Below are positions 1-8,828 of a stretch of DNA of 64,000 nt, one piece after another (position 1 is the first letter of the stretch; every line of letters starts with the position of its first letter). The notes under the pieces are model-generated. The model saw nothing but the letters and a program-made list of their open reading frames with translations. It was not told where the DNA came from and did not search any database. The stretch comes from Bizionia argentinensis JUB59. Lineage in GTDB: Bacteria > Bacteroidota > Bacteroidia > Flavobacteriales > Flavobacteriaceae. The position numbers were made by a program, and so were the translations under genes. The stretch covers positions 1 through 64,000 of the forward strand of contig NZ_AFXZ01000047.1 of assembly GCF_000224335.1 (NCBI RefSeq), in the 5' to 3' direction.

Positions 1-1
1 T

Positions 2-559
2 TTATTACTATGTTTAAGTTTTAGTAATACAACTAACGCACAAGATCAGTTTCTGGGGGAAGTCAGAATGTTTGCTGGTAATTATGCCCCAGTAGGATGG
101 GCTAAATGTGAAGGACAATTATTGGCGATTTCCTCAAATTCAGCTTTGTTTTCCTTACTAGGTACTAATTACGGAGGAGATGGACAAACAACATTTGGAC
201 TTCCAGATTTAAGAGGTCGAGTACCTATGCATTATGGTAATGGTCCCGGTTTATCCGCGTATGCTCAAGGACAAAGCGGGGGTTCGGAATCTAACACTTT
301 AACCGTTGCTAATTTACCAGCACATAATCATCAAGTAAATGCTGTGTTAGATGATGGAGATAGCGCTTCACCTAAATATAACTTTCCTGCTAATACAAAG
401 CTATTGGATAAAGAGTATTCAGCAAACACTTCAAATACGACAATGAATTCTAGTATGATTGGGAATACAGGTAACAATCAGCCTGTAAATAATATGCAGC
501 CGTATCAAACAGTAACGTTTATTATTGCCTTGCAAGGAATATATCCGTCACGACCATAA
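2..559 (+). CDS. Secreted tail-collar-domain protein (5' end outside window)
   Basis: This is a tail-collar fold protein of the microcystin-dependent MdpB type. The open frame runs back from the first in-window ATG (position 68) to position 2. It encodes a hydrophobic stretch, then Asn-Ala-Gln, then FLGEVRMFAGNYAP, the usual mature N-terminus of this family, so the true start and the front of a signal peptide lie upstream of the window. The collar core is visible in GWAKCEGQLL, the FSLLGTNYGGDGQTTFGLPDLRGR segment (given here only by its flanks, about residues 45-70) and the closing QPYQTVTFIIALQGIYPSRP. Such proteins share a fold with phage tail collars but are often chromosomal secreted proteins in Bacteroidota. 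No other phage gene is nearby. The function is unknown. It may be co-transcribed with the sorting-domain gene 29 bp downstream. Confidence 0.85.
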   Translation, partial: LLLCLSFSNTTNAQDQFLGEVRMFAGNYAPVGWAKCEGQLLAISSNSALFSLLGTNYGGDGQTTFGLPDLRGRVPMHYGNGPGLSAYAQGQSGGSESNTLTVANLPAHNHQVNAVLDDGDSASPKYNFPANTKLLDKEYSANTSNTTMNSSMIGNTGNNQPVNNMQPYQTVTFIIALQGIYPSRP

Positions 560-588
560 ATGAAATTTAGAAATATAAACCGAACCAA

Positions 589-1278
589 ATGAAAAAAAAC
601 TATTTATTTTTCTCGTTCTTACTGCTATCCTATTTTGGTTATTCGCAAATTACATTTAATGGCTGTCATCCGTTTTTTGATGATCAAAATTTTGTGTTTA
701 CTAATTTAGGGTTAGATACCACAGGACGGAATGTATATGAAACGAGGCCTATAGATGGTCAAGTTGATTGTGGCGGTTTGGGTACATGTGAATTTAGAAT
801 TTACTGGAATGAAAGTGAAGCGCGTTGGGAATTTATAGCTGACAGTGGTAATGGTGGCTTTTTTGAGCCTTATTTAATGTTTACCAATACTAATCCATCC
901 ACGCCAAACCCACCTAGTTTGAAACTTGGAATTTGGGTGGAAAACATAAGTCTTACAGAAGGTGGTTGCACAGGAAATTTAACAGAAGCCAATGCTGATT
1001 TTTTGGGAGATGTACAAGATTTTACTTTAGGTGTTTCTGATAACAATTTTACTAATCATATTCAATTAATACCTAATCCAGCCAAAAATATTGTTTTATT
1101 AATTGATTCTAGTAGTGAAATATTAATGCTTGAAATCTATGATATAAATGGAAAATTGCTACGTAAAGAGTCACATATAAGAGAAGGTATTGATGTTTCT
1201 AATCTGCCAAAGGGTGTGTATTTTGTAAAACTTATTGGGAAAAATTATATGCTTGTAAAAAAGCTAATTAAGGAGTGA
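589..1278 (+). CDS. T9SS type A sorting-domain protein, function unknown
   Basis: A 229-residue secreted protein. Residues 1-19 form a signal peptide (MKKNYLFFSFLLLSYFGYSQ). The last ~70 residues are a type IX secretion C-terminal domain: IQLIPNPAKN, then EIYDINGKLLRK, then the LPKGVYFVKL signature and a basic end (KKLIKE). Such proteins cross the outer membrane through the SprA translocon, which is encoded in this window, and are usually processed at or attached to the cell surface. The central part (about residues 20-150) has a few cysteines and aromatic residues, and I recognise no domain in it. It follows the collar-domain gene by 29 bp, so the two may be transcribed together. It is followed by a bidirectional terminator. 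Confidence 0.88.
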   Translation: MKKNYLFFSFLLLSYFGYSQITFNGCHPFFDDQNFVFTNLGLDTTGRNVYETRPIDGQVDCGGLGTCEFRIYWNESEARWEFIADSGNGGFFEPYLMFTNTNPSTPNPPSLKLGIWVENISLTEGGCTGNLTEANADFLGDVQDFTLGVSDNNFTNHIQLIPNPAKNIVLLIDSSSEILMLEIYDINGKLLRKESHIREGIDVSNLPKGVYFVKLIGKNYMLVKKLIKE

Positions 1279-1295
1279 AATTGAAATTTAAGCAC

Positions 1296-1330
1296 AAAAA
1301 AAACGCTAAAGTCAATTTTAGCGTTTTTTT
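1296..1330. terminator. Bidirectional Rho-independent terminator
   Basis: An 11-bp stem AAAACGCTAAA / TTTAGCGTTTT surrounds a 6-nt loop and has an A-run on the left and a T-run on the right. It can therefore terminate both the plus-strand gene ending at 1278 and the minus-strand gene ending at 1337. Confidence 0.9.
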
Positions 1331-1336
1331 TATTTC

Positions 1337-1738
1337 TTAATTTCTGCTCTTCTTTTTAGGTTTAAAACGGAAAGCGTCATTAAATTCTTTTTTAATTTTC
1401 ACAAGCGCGCGATCAGCTTCTAAACGACTTCTAAAGTTTCCAGCCCAGACTTTATAGTTGGGTGTTTCGTACACCAAAAGTAACGGGATTTTCTCAAAAG
1501 TAGCATTAAACTTACCCTTGGCTCTATCGGCTCCTGTACGATCTCCAGAATAAATTTGAATTTTATAACGGTCGGAATCGTTATTAGAAACATTCATTTC
1601 TTTCTTAATTGACAATAAAGCGTCCAATTCTGGCGATTTATTAATGGTAACAGTACCTTGTTGGGCATAAGAGAAGCTGATGCTTAATGCTAGACTTAAG
1701 GTTAATAAAGCAGTGGAATATCGGTTCAATAAATTCAT
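1337..1738 (-). CDS. SPOR-domain protein, paralogue 1
   Basis: A small exported protein of 133 residues from the ATG at 1738. An N-terminal signal peptide ends at SFSYAQQG. The C-terminal half, from DRYKIQIYSGDR to the basic tail, resembles a SPOR (sporulation-related) repeat; SPOR domains bind denuded peptidoglycan glycans. A longer frame with a TTG start at 1759 exists, but a Bacteroidota -7 box (TACATTTG) lies at 1764-1757 and would overlap that TTG, so the ATG at 1738 is the better start. It is a tandem paralogue of the next gene. The N-terminal ~70 residues and the promoter are nearly identical between the two, while the centre of the SPOR region differs strongly. The cellular role is not known. 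Confidence 0.8.
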   Translation of the reverse strand: MNLLNRYSTALLTLSLALSISFSYAQQGTVTINKSPELDALLSIKKEMNVSNNDSDRYKIQIYSGDRTGADRAKGKFNATFEKIPLLLVYETPNYKVWAGNFRSRLEADRALVKIKKEFNDAFRFKPKKKSRN

Positions 1739-1756
1739 TTTCAATAATATTTGATA

Positions 1757-1764
1757 CAAATGTA
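1757..1764 (-). promoter_or_regulatory. Bacteroidota -7 promoter box for SPOR paralogue 1
   Basis: TACATTTG on the minus strand matches the TAnnTTTG -7 consensus of the Bacteroidota primary sigma factor. It lies 18 bp upstream of the ATG at 1738. The same element sits at the same place before the paralogue. Confidence 0.6.
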
Positions 1765-1878
1765 AAAGATTATTACTTAAAAGTACTTCTTTTTAGTATA
1801 TAGAATTTGGCGTACTTATAAATTCAATGCCATTTTATAAAAAGACTTCATAAAGGCTATTTAAACAGATTTGGAGCT

Positions 1879-2280
1879 CTATTTCTTTTCCTTATTTTTA
1901 GGTTTCAAACGAAAGGCATCTCTGAATTCTTCTTTAATTTTTATTAGTGCACGATCTACCTCTAAACGGTTTCTAAAATCACCAACCCATACTTTATAAT
2001 TATTTGGATCGTATAGATCTATTACATTCCAATTTGGATAGAATACCTTAAAATGTTTGATGGCATCATCTGCACCTGCACGATCACCGGAGTAAATTTG
2101 AATTTTATAACGGTCGGAATCGTTATTAGAAACACTCATTTCTTTCTTAATTAACAATAAAGCGTCCAATTCAGACGATTTATTAATAGTAACTGTACCT
2201 TGTTGGGCGTAAGAAAAGCTAACACTTAGAGCTATGCTTAAGGTTAATAAGGTGGTGGAATATAGGTTCAATAAATTCAT
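1879..2280 (-). CDS. SPOR-domain protein, paralogue 2
   Basis: 133 residues from the ATG at 2280, with the same layout as its neighbour: signal peptide ending SFSYAQQG, a near-identical linker (TVTINKSSELDALLLIKKEM), then a SPOR-like region DRYKIQIYSGDR...NYKVWVGDFRNRLE and a lysine-rich end. The offset between the two copies is 542 bp. The segment around residues 70-95 here (HFKVFYPNWNVIDLYDPN) looks like a canonical SPOR repeat, whereas paralogue 1 has an unrelated-looking sequence at that place. The TTG start at 2301 is disfavoured because it overlaps the -7 box. The likely role is in the periplasm or cell wall, inferred only from the SPOR-like domain. Confidence 0.8.
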   Translation of the reverse strand: MNLLNLYSTTLLTLSIALSVSFSYAQQGTVTINKSSELDALLLIKKEMSVSNNDSDRYKIQIYSGDRAGADDAIKHFKVFYPNWNVIDLYDPNNYKVWVGDFRNRLEVDRALIKIKEEFRDAFRLKPKNKEKK

Positions 2281-2298
2281 TTTCAATAGTATTTGAAA

Positions 2299-2306
2299 CA
2301 AAAGTA
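2299..2306 (-). promoter_or_regulatory. Bacteroidota -7 promoter box for SPOR paralogue 2
   Basis: TACTTTTG on the minus strand fits TAnnTTTG. A TTG triplet lies 18 bp further upstream as a possible -33 element. The position relative to the ATG at 2280 matches that of paralogue 1. Confidence 0.6.
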
Positions 2307-2404
2307 AAAGATTATAACGTAAAACAACTTGCTTTTGTTATTTAGAACATCTCTAAATTACCAATTAACAGTTCTGTAACATTTCTAAAATCGACTTTAT
2401 ATGT

Positions 2405-2412
2405 TACTTTTG
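2405..2412 (+). promoter_or_regulatory. Likely promoter of the act-cox operon
   Basis: TACTTTTG fits the TAnnTTTG -7 consensus. It lies about 90 bp upstream of the actA ATG (2496) in the gap after the divergent SPOR genes. No good -33 element is visible. Confidence 0.5.
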
Positions 2413-2495
2413 CGAGAGATTTTATTATTGTATTTTTTTTCTTTTGTTAATTGAAAAAGCATACCAAAGTTTTAGAAGTTAATTCAACCAATAAT

Positions 2496-3791
2496 ATGAA
2501 ACAGGTGAATCACCGAAAATTAGGCAAGAACTTTTTACGTTTAAGTTTAGTTATTTTATTAGCATTTTCCACGTCACTTTCAGCGCAAGAGGGTGATCCA
2601 GTAACAGGTAAATCTTTATTTAATTCCAACTGTGCTGCTTGTCACCAATTAGATAAGAAGATGACAGGGCCCGCATTACGTAATGTCGAACAACGACTTG
2701 CCGATGATGAAGGTCTTGACAGAGAGTGGTTAAGTGCATGGATTCGTAATAGTTCAGCCATGATTAAGGCTGGGGATGCGTATGCCAATAAAATATTCAA
2801 TGAGTATGGCGGCGCTGCCATGACAGCTTACCCACAATTGTCTGATGATGATATTAGTGATATTTTGGCCTACACGTCGGAAGAAGCACCTGCACCACCA
2901 GCCGTTGATCTAGCCGTTGGTTCTTCTCAAGGAGGCGGAACAGATGATGCTAGTTTTTCTAATAAAATTATATTAGGTGCAATGGCTGTGCTTTTTGCAA
3001 TATTAGCCATGGCGTTAATTTTTGTAAGGCAAACATTAAACCGCTTTGCTGAAGCAAAAGGTGTTGATGTTTCTGGGCCGAAAAGAACCCCAATTTGGAA
3101 AGCATTTATTCAGAATCAATTTTTAGTGTTGGTTTCAGTAATTATACTGTTACTAGCTAGTGGTTATTTTGTATATGGCTTTTTCATGCAGATTGGTGTA
3201 GATCAAGGCTATCAACCAGTTCAGCCAATACATTATTCTCATAAAATCCACGCTGGCGATAACGGTATTGATTGTAAATACTGTCACTCATCTGCTCGTG
3301 TAAGTAAGCATTCTGGGATTCCTTCCTTAAATGTTTGTATGAATTGTCATAAATCAATTTACGAGGTTTCACCGGAAACAGCAACGGCAGAATATAGCAA
3401 AGAGTTTTACGATGGTGAAATTCAAAAGCTTTATGATGCTGTCGGTTGGGATGATGCAGAACAGAAATATACAGGTGATACACAACCAGTAAAATGGGTA
3501 CGTATACATAATTTACCAGATTTTGCTTACTTTAACCATTCACAACACGTTTCGGTAGGAGGTATTGAATGTCAAACCTGTCACGGTCCTGTTGAAGAAA
3601 TGGAAATTATGTATCAGCATGCACCGCTTACAATGGGATGGTGCATTAATTGTCACAGAGAAACGGATGTTAAGGTACAGGATAACGCATACTACACGAA
3701 AATTCATGAAGAATTATCTAAAAAATATGGTGTAGATAAGTTAACAGTAGCTCAAATGGGTGGTCTGGAATGTGGTAAGTGTCACTACTAA
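2496..3791 (+). CDS. actA: Alternative complex III subunit ActA, multiheme c-type cytochrome
   Basis: ActA carries electrons from the membrane quinol-oxidising subunits of alternative complex III to the terminal oxidase. Counted from the ATG at 2496 (431 residues), it has a signal peptide (1-30, ending SLSAQ) and a mono-heme domain with CAACH (46-50) and a candidate Met ligand in AAMTAYP. Two membrane segments follow (about 158-177 and 206-230), then a pentaheme domain with CKYCH, CMNCH, CQTCH, CINCH and a final CGKCH (426-430), one residue before the end. This gives six CXXCH sites in all. A TTG start at 2451 would add 15 residues. The ATG is preferred because it gives a compact signal peptide. 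It is the first gene of an eight-gene respiratory operon. Confidence 0.93.
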   Translation: MKQVNHRKLGKNFLRLSLVILLAFSTSLSAQEGDPVTGKSLFNSNCAACHQLDKKMTGPALRNVEQRLADDEGLDREWLSAWIRNSSAMIKAGDAYANKIFNEYGGAAMTAYPQLSDDDISDILAYTSEEAPAPPAVDLAVGSSQGGGTDDASFSNKIILGAMAVLFAILAMALIFVRQTLNRFAEAKGVDVSGPKRTPIWKAFIQNQFLVLVSVIILLLASGYFVYGFFMQIGVDQGYQPVQPIHYSHKIHAGDNGIDCKYCHSSARVSKHSGIPSLNVCMNCHKSIYEVSPETATAEYSKEFYDGEIQKLYDAVGWDDAEQKYTGDTQPVKWVRIHNLPDFAYFNHSQHVSVGGIECQTCHGPVEEMEIMYQHAPLTMGWCINCHRETDVKVQDNAYYTKIHEELSKKYGVDKLTVAQMGGLECGKCHY

Positions 3792-3853
3792 AGTCTTTTA
3801 AAAGGGATTTAAAGCTTTAAATTAATTAATAAGAAGTAATTCAATTATATAAT

Positions 3854-6800
3854 ATGTCATCAAACAAGAAATACTGGAAAAGTGTTGAAGAGCTAAACGA
3901 GAATAGCTCAATTGTTGAGGCGCTTAAACAAAACGAATTTGTTCAGGAAATACCAACAGATGATTTTTTAGGTAATAAAGAATCGTTGGAAAGCTCTAAA
4001 ACAACACGTCGTGATTTCTTAAAATATGTTGGTTTTAGTACTGCAGCTGCATCATTAGCTGCGTGTGAAGGACCAGTTATTAAATCTATACCATATGTAG
4101 TGCAACCGGAAGAAATTATTCCTGGTGTTGCAAACTACTATGCAACAACGGTTGCAGATGGTTATGATTATGCGTCTGTTTTAGTGAAAACTCGTGAAGG
4201 TCGTCCAATTAAAATTGAAAACAACAAATTAGCTGCTACCAATGGTCATGCAAATGCTAGGGTGAATGCTTCTGTTTTAGGTTTATACGACAGTATGAGA
4301 ATCCAAGGACCAATGAAAGCGGGCGAACCAATTTCATGGAGTGAATTGGATGCTGAAGTTGGACAAAAACTTACTAGTTTAAGTGGATCAGGAAAAGCTA
4401 TCGTATTGTTAACGCAAACCTTTGCGAGTCCTTCTACCTACAAATTAGTGAGCGAGTTTAAAGAGAAATTTGGAAATGTTCGTCATGTACAATATGATGC
4501 CATTTCCGAATCTGCTGCTTTAGATGCTTTTGAAGCTAATTACGGTGAGCGTGGTTTAGTGAATTACGATTTCTCTAAAGCTATGACAATCGTTTCGGTG
4601 GCTGCAGACTTTTTAGGAGATTGGCAAGGTGGCGGTTTTGATACGGGCTATGTAAAAAACAGAGTTCCAGCTAATGGAAAAATGTCGCGTCATATTCAGT
4701 TTGAATCAAACATGTCCTTAACTGGAGCTAATGCAGATACACGTATTGCTTTAACACCAAGTCAGCAAAAGGTGGCGCTTGCTAAATTATATAGTTATGT
4801 AGTTGGCGGTTCTGTTTCTGGCGATTTGCCGCAGCGTCTTAATGATGCTATTCAGAAAGCCGCTTCAGAGTTGAAAAAAGCTGGAAGTAAAGGTGTTGTT
4901 GTAACTGGTATTCAAGATGTGAATGCACAAACAGTTGTTTTAGCGATTAATGCTTACTTGAATAGTCAAGCCTTCGATACTAAAACACTAATAAAAACAA
5001 GACAAGGAAATGATAATGATGTTTCTACTTTAATTGCTGATATGAATGCAGGGAAAGTAGGTGCTATTATTATGAGTGGTGTTAATCCACTATATACATT
5101 GCCAAATGCTGGCGAATTTTCTGAAGGTTTAAAACAAACTGATCTTTCAGTTTCGTTTACCATGAAGGCAGATGAAACAGCATTGGAAGTAGAATATCAA
5201 GCTGCTGCTCCACATTATTTAGAATCTTGGGGAGATGTTGAGTTGAAAAAAGGCCATTTCGGTTTAATGCAACCAACTATTCGTCCATTATTTGATACAC
5301 GCCAGTTTCAAGAAGCGTTATTAAAGTGGACTGATAATAGCATGTCTTACCATGATTATGTGAAGCAAACTTGGAATACAAGTATTTTAGGTGGTACATC
5401 ATTTAGTCAAGCATTGCACGATGGTGTATTTGTAAATGGTTCTGCAGTTTTAGGTACTACAGAAACAGCCAATGGGGTAACAGATAAAGATAACAAAACC
5501 TGGGTTGGTGGTGTTATTGATGATGTAGCTCAAGGTATTGGTTTAAATAATAAAGAAGAGGATACATTAGGTGAAATCGCGTCAGTTTCTGGTGGCGATG
5601 CTGCTAGAAAATTAGGAGCAACATCTACATCTAATGGATTAGAATTAGCGTTATATTCAAAAACATCAATGGGTGATGGGCAACATGCAAACAACCCTTG
5701 GTTGCAAGAATTGCCTGATCCACTTACAAGAGCAACATGGGATAATTATGTTACCGTTTCTCAAGCAGATGCAACTGAACTTGGTATTAAAAACTGGAAC
5801 GTTGCTAATGGTGGATTAAACGGAAGTAATGTTGAGATTTCTGTTAACGGCGTTACTCTAACTGCTCCTGCTTTAATTCAACCTGGTCAAGCAAAAGGAT
5901 CTATTGGTTTAGCCTTTGGATTTGGACGTAGAGCTGGTTTAAAAGAAGAAATGCAAACGGGTGTAAATGCGTTTCCATTATACGCAGACTTTAGTCTATC
6001 ACAAGATAATGTTAGTATGAGTGTTGCTAGCGGTGAGCATGAATTTGCTTGTGTTCAGCTTCATAATACGCTAATGGGTCGTGGAGATATTATTAAAGAA
6101 ACTACTTTAGAAATCTTTAATACAAAAGATAAGAAGCACTGGAATGCGATGCCAATGGTGTCATTAAACCATAAGCCGACGCCAGTTACTTCGCCAGAAG
6201 TAGATTTATGGGATAGCTTTGATCGTTCTATCGGTCATCACTTTAACTTGTCTATCGACTTAAATTCATGTACAGGTTGTGGTGCTTGTGTTATTGCTTG
6301 TCATGCAGAAAACAACGTGCCGGTTGTTGGTAAAGACGAAGTACGTCGTAGTCGTGATATGCACTGGTTACGTATTGACAGATATTACTCATCTGAATCG
6401 ACCTTTACGGAAGATATTGAAAAGAAGGAAAACATTCATGGATTGTCAAGTTCATTAAATGAATTTAAAGAAATGGAGGATCCTTCCGATAATCCTCAAG
6501 TTGTTTTCCAACCAGTAATGTGTCAGCACTGTAATCACGCACCGTGTGAAACTGTATGTCCTGTGGCAGCAACATCACATGGTCGACAAGGTCAAAACCA
6601 TATGGCTTATAACCGTTGTGTTGGTACACGTTATTGTGCAAACAACTGTCCTTATAAAGTACGTCGTTTCAACTGGTTCTTATACAGTGAAAATGATGAG
6701 TTTGATTACCATATGAACGACGATTTAGGTCGTATGGTATTAAACCCAGATGTAACTGTTCGTTCACGAGGTGTTATGGAAAAATGTTCTATGTGTATTC

Positions 6801-7045
6801 AAATGACACAGAAAACTATTCTAGATGCTAAGCGTGATGGCCGCGTAATTAAAGATAGCGAATTCCAAACAGCTTGTTCTGCAGCATGTGGAACTGGAGC
6901 TATGGTTTTTGGAGACATTAACGATGAAGACAGTCAAGTTTTAGAACTTAAAGAAGATAATCGTATGTATCACTTATTAGAATACCTTGGAACAAAACCA
7001 AATGTGATGTACCAAACAAAAGTGAGAAATACAACCGAAGCATAA
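3854..7045 (+). CDS. actB: Alternative complex III subunit ActB, molybdopterin-like and Fe-S protein
   Basis: A 1063-residue iron-sulfur subunit on the periplasmic face of alternative complex III. The N-terminus has a twin-arginine motif (TTRRDFLK, Arg 52-53) and then a lipobox-like SLAAC with Cys71, suggesting Tat export and lipid anchoring. Residues ~80-750 resemble a molybdopterin oxidoreductase; in characterised ActB proteins this part carries no molybdenum cofactor. The last ~270 residues are a ferredoxin-like domain with four cysteine clusters: CTGCGACVIAC, CQHCNHAPCETVC, CVGTRYCANNC and CSMCI followed by CSAAC. The B1 and B2 parts are thus fused in one chain, as usual for this group. 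Spacing to actA and actC is short (62 and 34 bp). Confidence 0.95.
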   Translation: MSSNKKYWKSVEELNENSSIVEALKQNEFVQEIPTDDFLGNKESLESSKTTRRDFLKYVGFSTAAASLAACEGPVIKSIPYVVQPEEIIPGVANYYATTVADGYDYASVLVKTREGRPIKIENNKLAATNGHANARVNASVLGLYDSMRIQGPMKAGEPISWSELDAEVGQKLTSLSGSGKAIVLLTQTFASPSTYKLVSEFKEKFGNVRHVQYDAISESAALDAFEANYGERGLVNYDFSKAMTIVSVAADFLGDWQGGGFDTGYVKNRVPANGKMSRHIQFESNMSLTGANADTRIALTPSQQKVALAKLYSYVVGGSVSGDLPQRLNDAIQKAASELKKAGSKGVVVTGIQDVNAQTVVLAINAYLNSQAFDTKTLIKTRQGNDNDVSTLIADMNAGKVGAIIMSGVNPLYTLPNAGEFSEGLKQTDLSVSFTMKADETALEVEYQAAAPHYLESWGDVELKKGHFGLMQPTIRPLFDTRQFQEALLKWTDNSMSYHDYVKQTWNTSILGGTSFSQALHDGVFVNGSAVLGTTETANGVTDKDNKTWVGGVIDDVAQGIGLNNKEEDTLGEIASVSGGDAARKLGATSTSNGLELALYSKTSMGDGQHANNPWLQELPDPLTRATWDNYVTVSQADATELGIKNWNVANGGLNGSNVEISVNGVTLTAPALIQPGQAKGSIGLAFGFGRRAGLKEEMQTGVNAFPLYADFSLSQDNVSMSVASGEHEFACVQLHNTLMGRGDIIKETTLEIFNTKDKKHWNAMPMVSLNHKPTPVTSPEVDLWDSFDRSIGHHFNLSIDLNSCTGCGACVIACHAENNVPVVGKDEVRRSRDMHWLRIDRYYSSESTFTEDIEKKENIHGLSSSLNEFKEMEDPSDNPQVVFQPVMCQHCNHAPCETVCPVAATSHGRQGQNHMAYNRCVGTRYCANNCPYKVRRFNWFLYSENDEFDYHMNDDLGRMVLNPDVTVRSRGVMEKCSMCIQMTQKTILDAKRDGRVIKDSEFQTACSAACGTGAMVFGDINDEDSQVLELKEDNRMYHLLEYLGTKPNVMYQTKVRNTTEA

Positions 7046-7079
7046 TAAAACGAATTAAGAAAATAATTATATAAGGATT

Positions 7080-8825
7080 ATGGCGTCTCATTACGAAGCA
7101 CCTATTAGAAGACCTTTAGTTATAGGGGAAAAATCATATCACGACGTTACTGTTGATGTGGCAAGGCCTGTAGAGGGTAAGGCAAATAAATCTTGGTGGA
7201 TTGTATTTTCTATCGCACTTATCGCTTTCCTTTGGGGAGTTGGGTGTATAATATATACAGTCTCCACAGGTATTGGAACTTGGGGTTTGAATAAAACCAT
7301 AGGTTGGGCTTGGGATATTACTAACTTCGTTTGGTGGGTTGGTATTGGTCACGCAGGAACATTAATTTCTGCGGTACTTCTACTTTTCCGTCAGAAATGG
7401 AGAATGGCAATTAACCGATCTGCGGAAGCAATGACAATTTTTGCTGTTGTGCAAGCGGGTTTATTCCCAATCATCCACATGGGGCGTCCTTGGTTAGCGT
7501 ATTGGGTATTACCAATACCAAACCAATTCGGTTCGTTATGGGTTAACTTTAACTCGCCATTACTTTGGGATGTATTTGCTATTTCAACGTATTTATCGGT
7601 TTCGCTAGTTTTCTGGTGGACAGGTTTACTACCAGATTTCGCCATGATTCGTGATAGAGCAGTTAAGCCTTTTCAAAAGAAAATTTATTCTTTATTAAGT
7701 TTTGGTTGGTCAGGACGAGCTAAAGATTGGCAACGTTTTGAAGAAGTGTCTTTGGTACTTGCAGGTTTAGCAACGCCATTAGTACTTTCTGTGCATACTA
7801 TTGTATCATTTGACTTCGCAACATCGGTTATACCAGGATGGCACACCACTATTTTTCCACCATACTTTGTTGCTGGTGCAATTTTCTCTGGGTTTGCCAT
7901 GGTAAACACGCTTCTTATTATAATGAGAAAAGTGTCTAACTTAGAAGATTATATTACTGTTCAACATATTGAGTTAATGAACATCGTTATCATGCTTACG
8001 GGTTCTATTGTAGGTGTGGCTTATATTACCGAGCTGTTTATTGCTTGGTACTCTGGTGTAGAATATGAGCAATATGCGTTTTTAAACAGAGCAACTGGGC
8101 CATACTGGTGGGCTTATTGGTCCATGATGACCTTTAACGTATTCTCCCCACAGTTTATGTGGTTTAAAAAATTACGTACCAGTATTATGTTCTCTTTCTT
8201 TATCTCTATTGTGGTAAACATCGGAATGTGGTTTGAGCGTTTTGTTATTATTGCAACGTCATTACACCGTGATTACATGCCATCAGCTTGGACTATGTTC
8301 TCACCAACATTTGTAGATATTGGAATTTTTATTGGAACCATTGGATTCTTCTTCGTATTATTTTTATTATACGCTAGAACGTTCCCAGTAATTGCGCAAG
8401 CGGAGATTAAAACTATTTTAAAATCGTCAGGTGAGCGTTACAAGAGAATTAGAGATCGTGGCGACAGTTTAATGGGTACGGGAGCAGATGCTAGAACATC
8501 TGGTGTTGTTGCAACTCAACCTGTAGCGCCAAATACACCTGTTACACCTGTTGTTGATAACACGGATAGAATAAATATGCTATTAAGTAGTATTGGTAAA
8601 TTTGATCCAGCACTACAAAATGCAGATGATCTGAAGAGAATTGTTGGTATAGATGCAAATATGGAAGATGCACTTAACAGCATTGGAATCTATACATTAC
8701 TTCAGATAAGTAAATTGACAAATAACGAATACACCTTGTTAGATGAAATCACAGGTTCATTCCCTGGAAGAGCTGAAAGTGAAGACTGGTCTGGACAAGC
8801 TAAACAACTAATAAACGAAGCGTAG
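7080..8825 (+). CDS. actC: Alternative complex III subunit ActC, NrfD-like quinol-binding membrane protein
   Basis: An integral membrane subunit of the NrfD/polysulfide reductase family that forms a quinol site in alternative complex III. From about residue 40 to 445 it has some ten hydrophobic segments, including the conserved stretches TNFVWWVGIGHAGTLISAVL and WAYWSMMTFNVFSPQFMWF. At 581 residues it is longer than the transmembrane core needs. A linker rich in Thr, Val and Pro (about 470-495) leads to a C-terminal domain of ~85 residues containing DDLKRIVGIDANMEDALNSI, which reads like a helix-hairpin-helix motif. That tail is discussed as a finding. The gene ends 3 bp before actD. Confidence 0.94.
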   Translation: MASHYEAPIRRPLVIGEKSYHDVTVDVARPVEGKANKSWWIVFSIALIAFLWGVGCIIYTVSTGIGTWGLNKTIGWAWDITNFVWWVGIGHAGTLISAVLLLFRQKWRMAINRSAEAMTIFAVVQAGLFPIIHMGRPWLAYWVLPIPNQFGSLWVNFNSPLLWDVFAISTYLSVSLVFWWTGLLPDFAMIRDRAVKPFQKKIYSLLSFGWSGRAKDWQRFEEVSLVLAGLATPLVLSVHTIVSFDFATSVIPGWHTTIFPPYFVAGAIFSGFAMVNTLLIIMRKVSNLEDYITVQHIELMNIVIMLTGSIVGVAYITELFIAWYSGVEYEQYAFLNRATGPYWWAYWSMMTFNVFSPQFMWFKKLRTSIMFSFFISIVVNIGMWFERFVIIATSLHRDYMPSAWTMFSPTFVDIGIFIGTIGFFFVLFLLYARTFPVIAQAEIKTILKSSGERYKRIRDRGDSLMGTGADARTSGVVATQPVAPNTPVTPVVDNTDRINMLLSSIGKFDPALQNADDLKRIVGIDANMEDALNSIGIYTLLQISKLTNNEYTLLDEITGSFPGRAESEDWSGQAKQLINEA

Positions 8826-8828
8826 ATA

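Noticed and set aside
2-559. Prophage remnant suggested by the tail-collar protein
   Set aside because: The protein has a signal peptide and no phage genes surround it; collar domains are common in secreted bacterial proteins.
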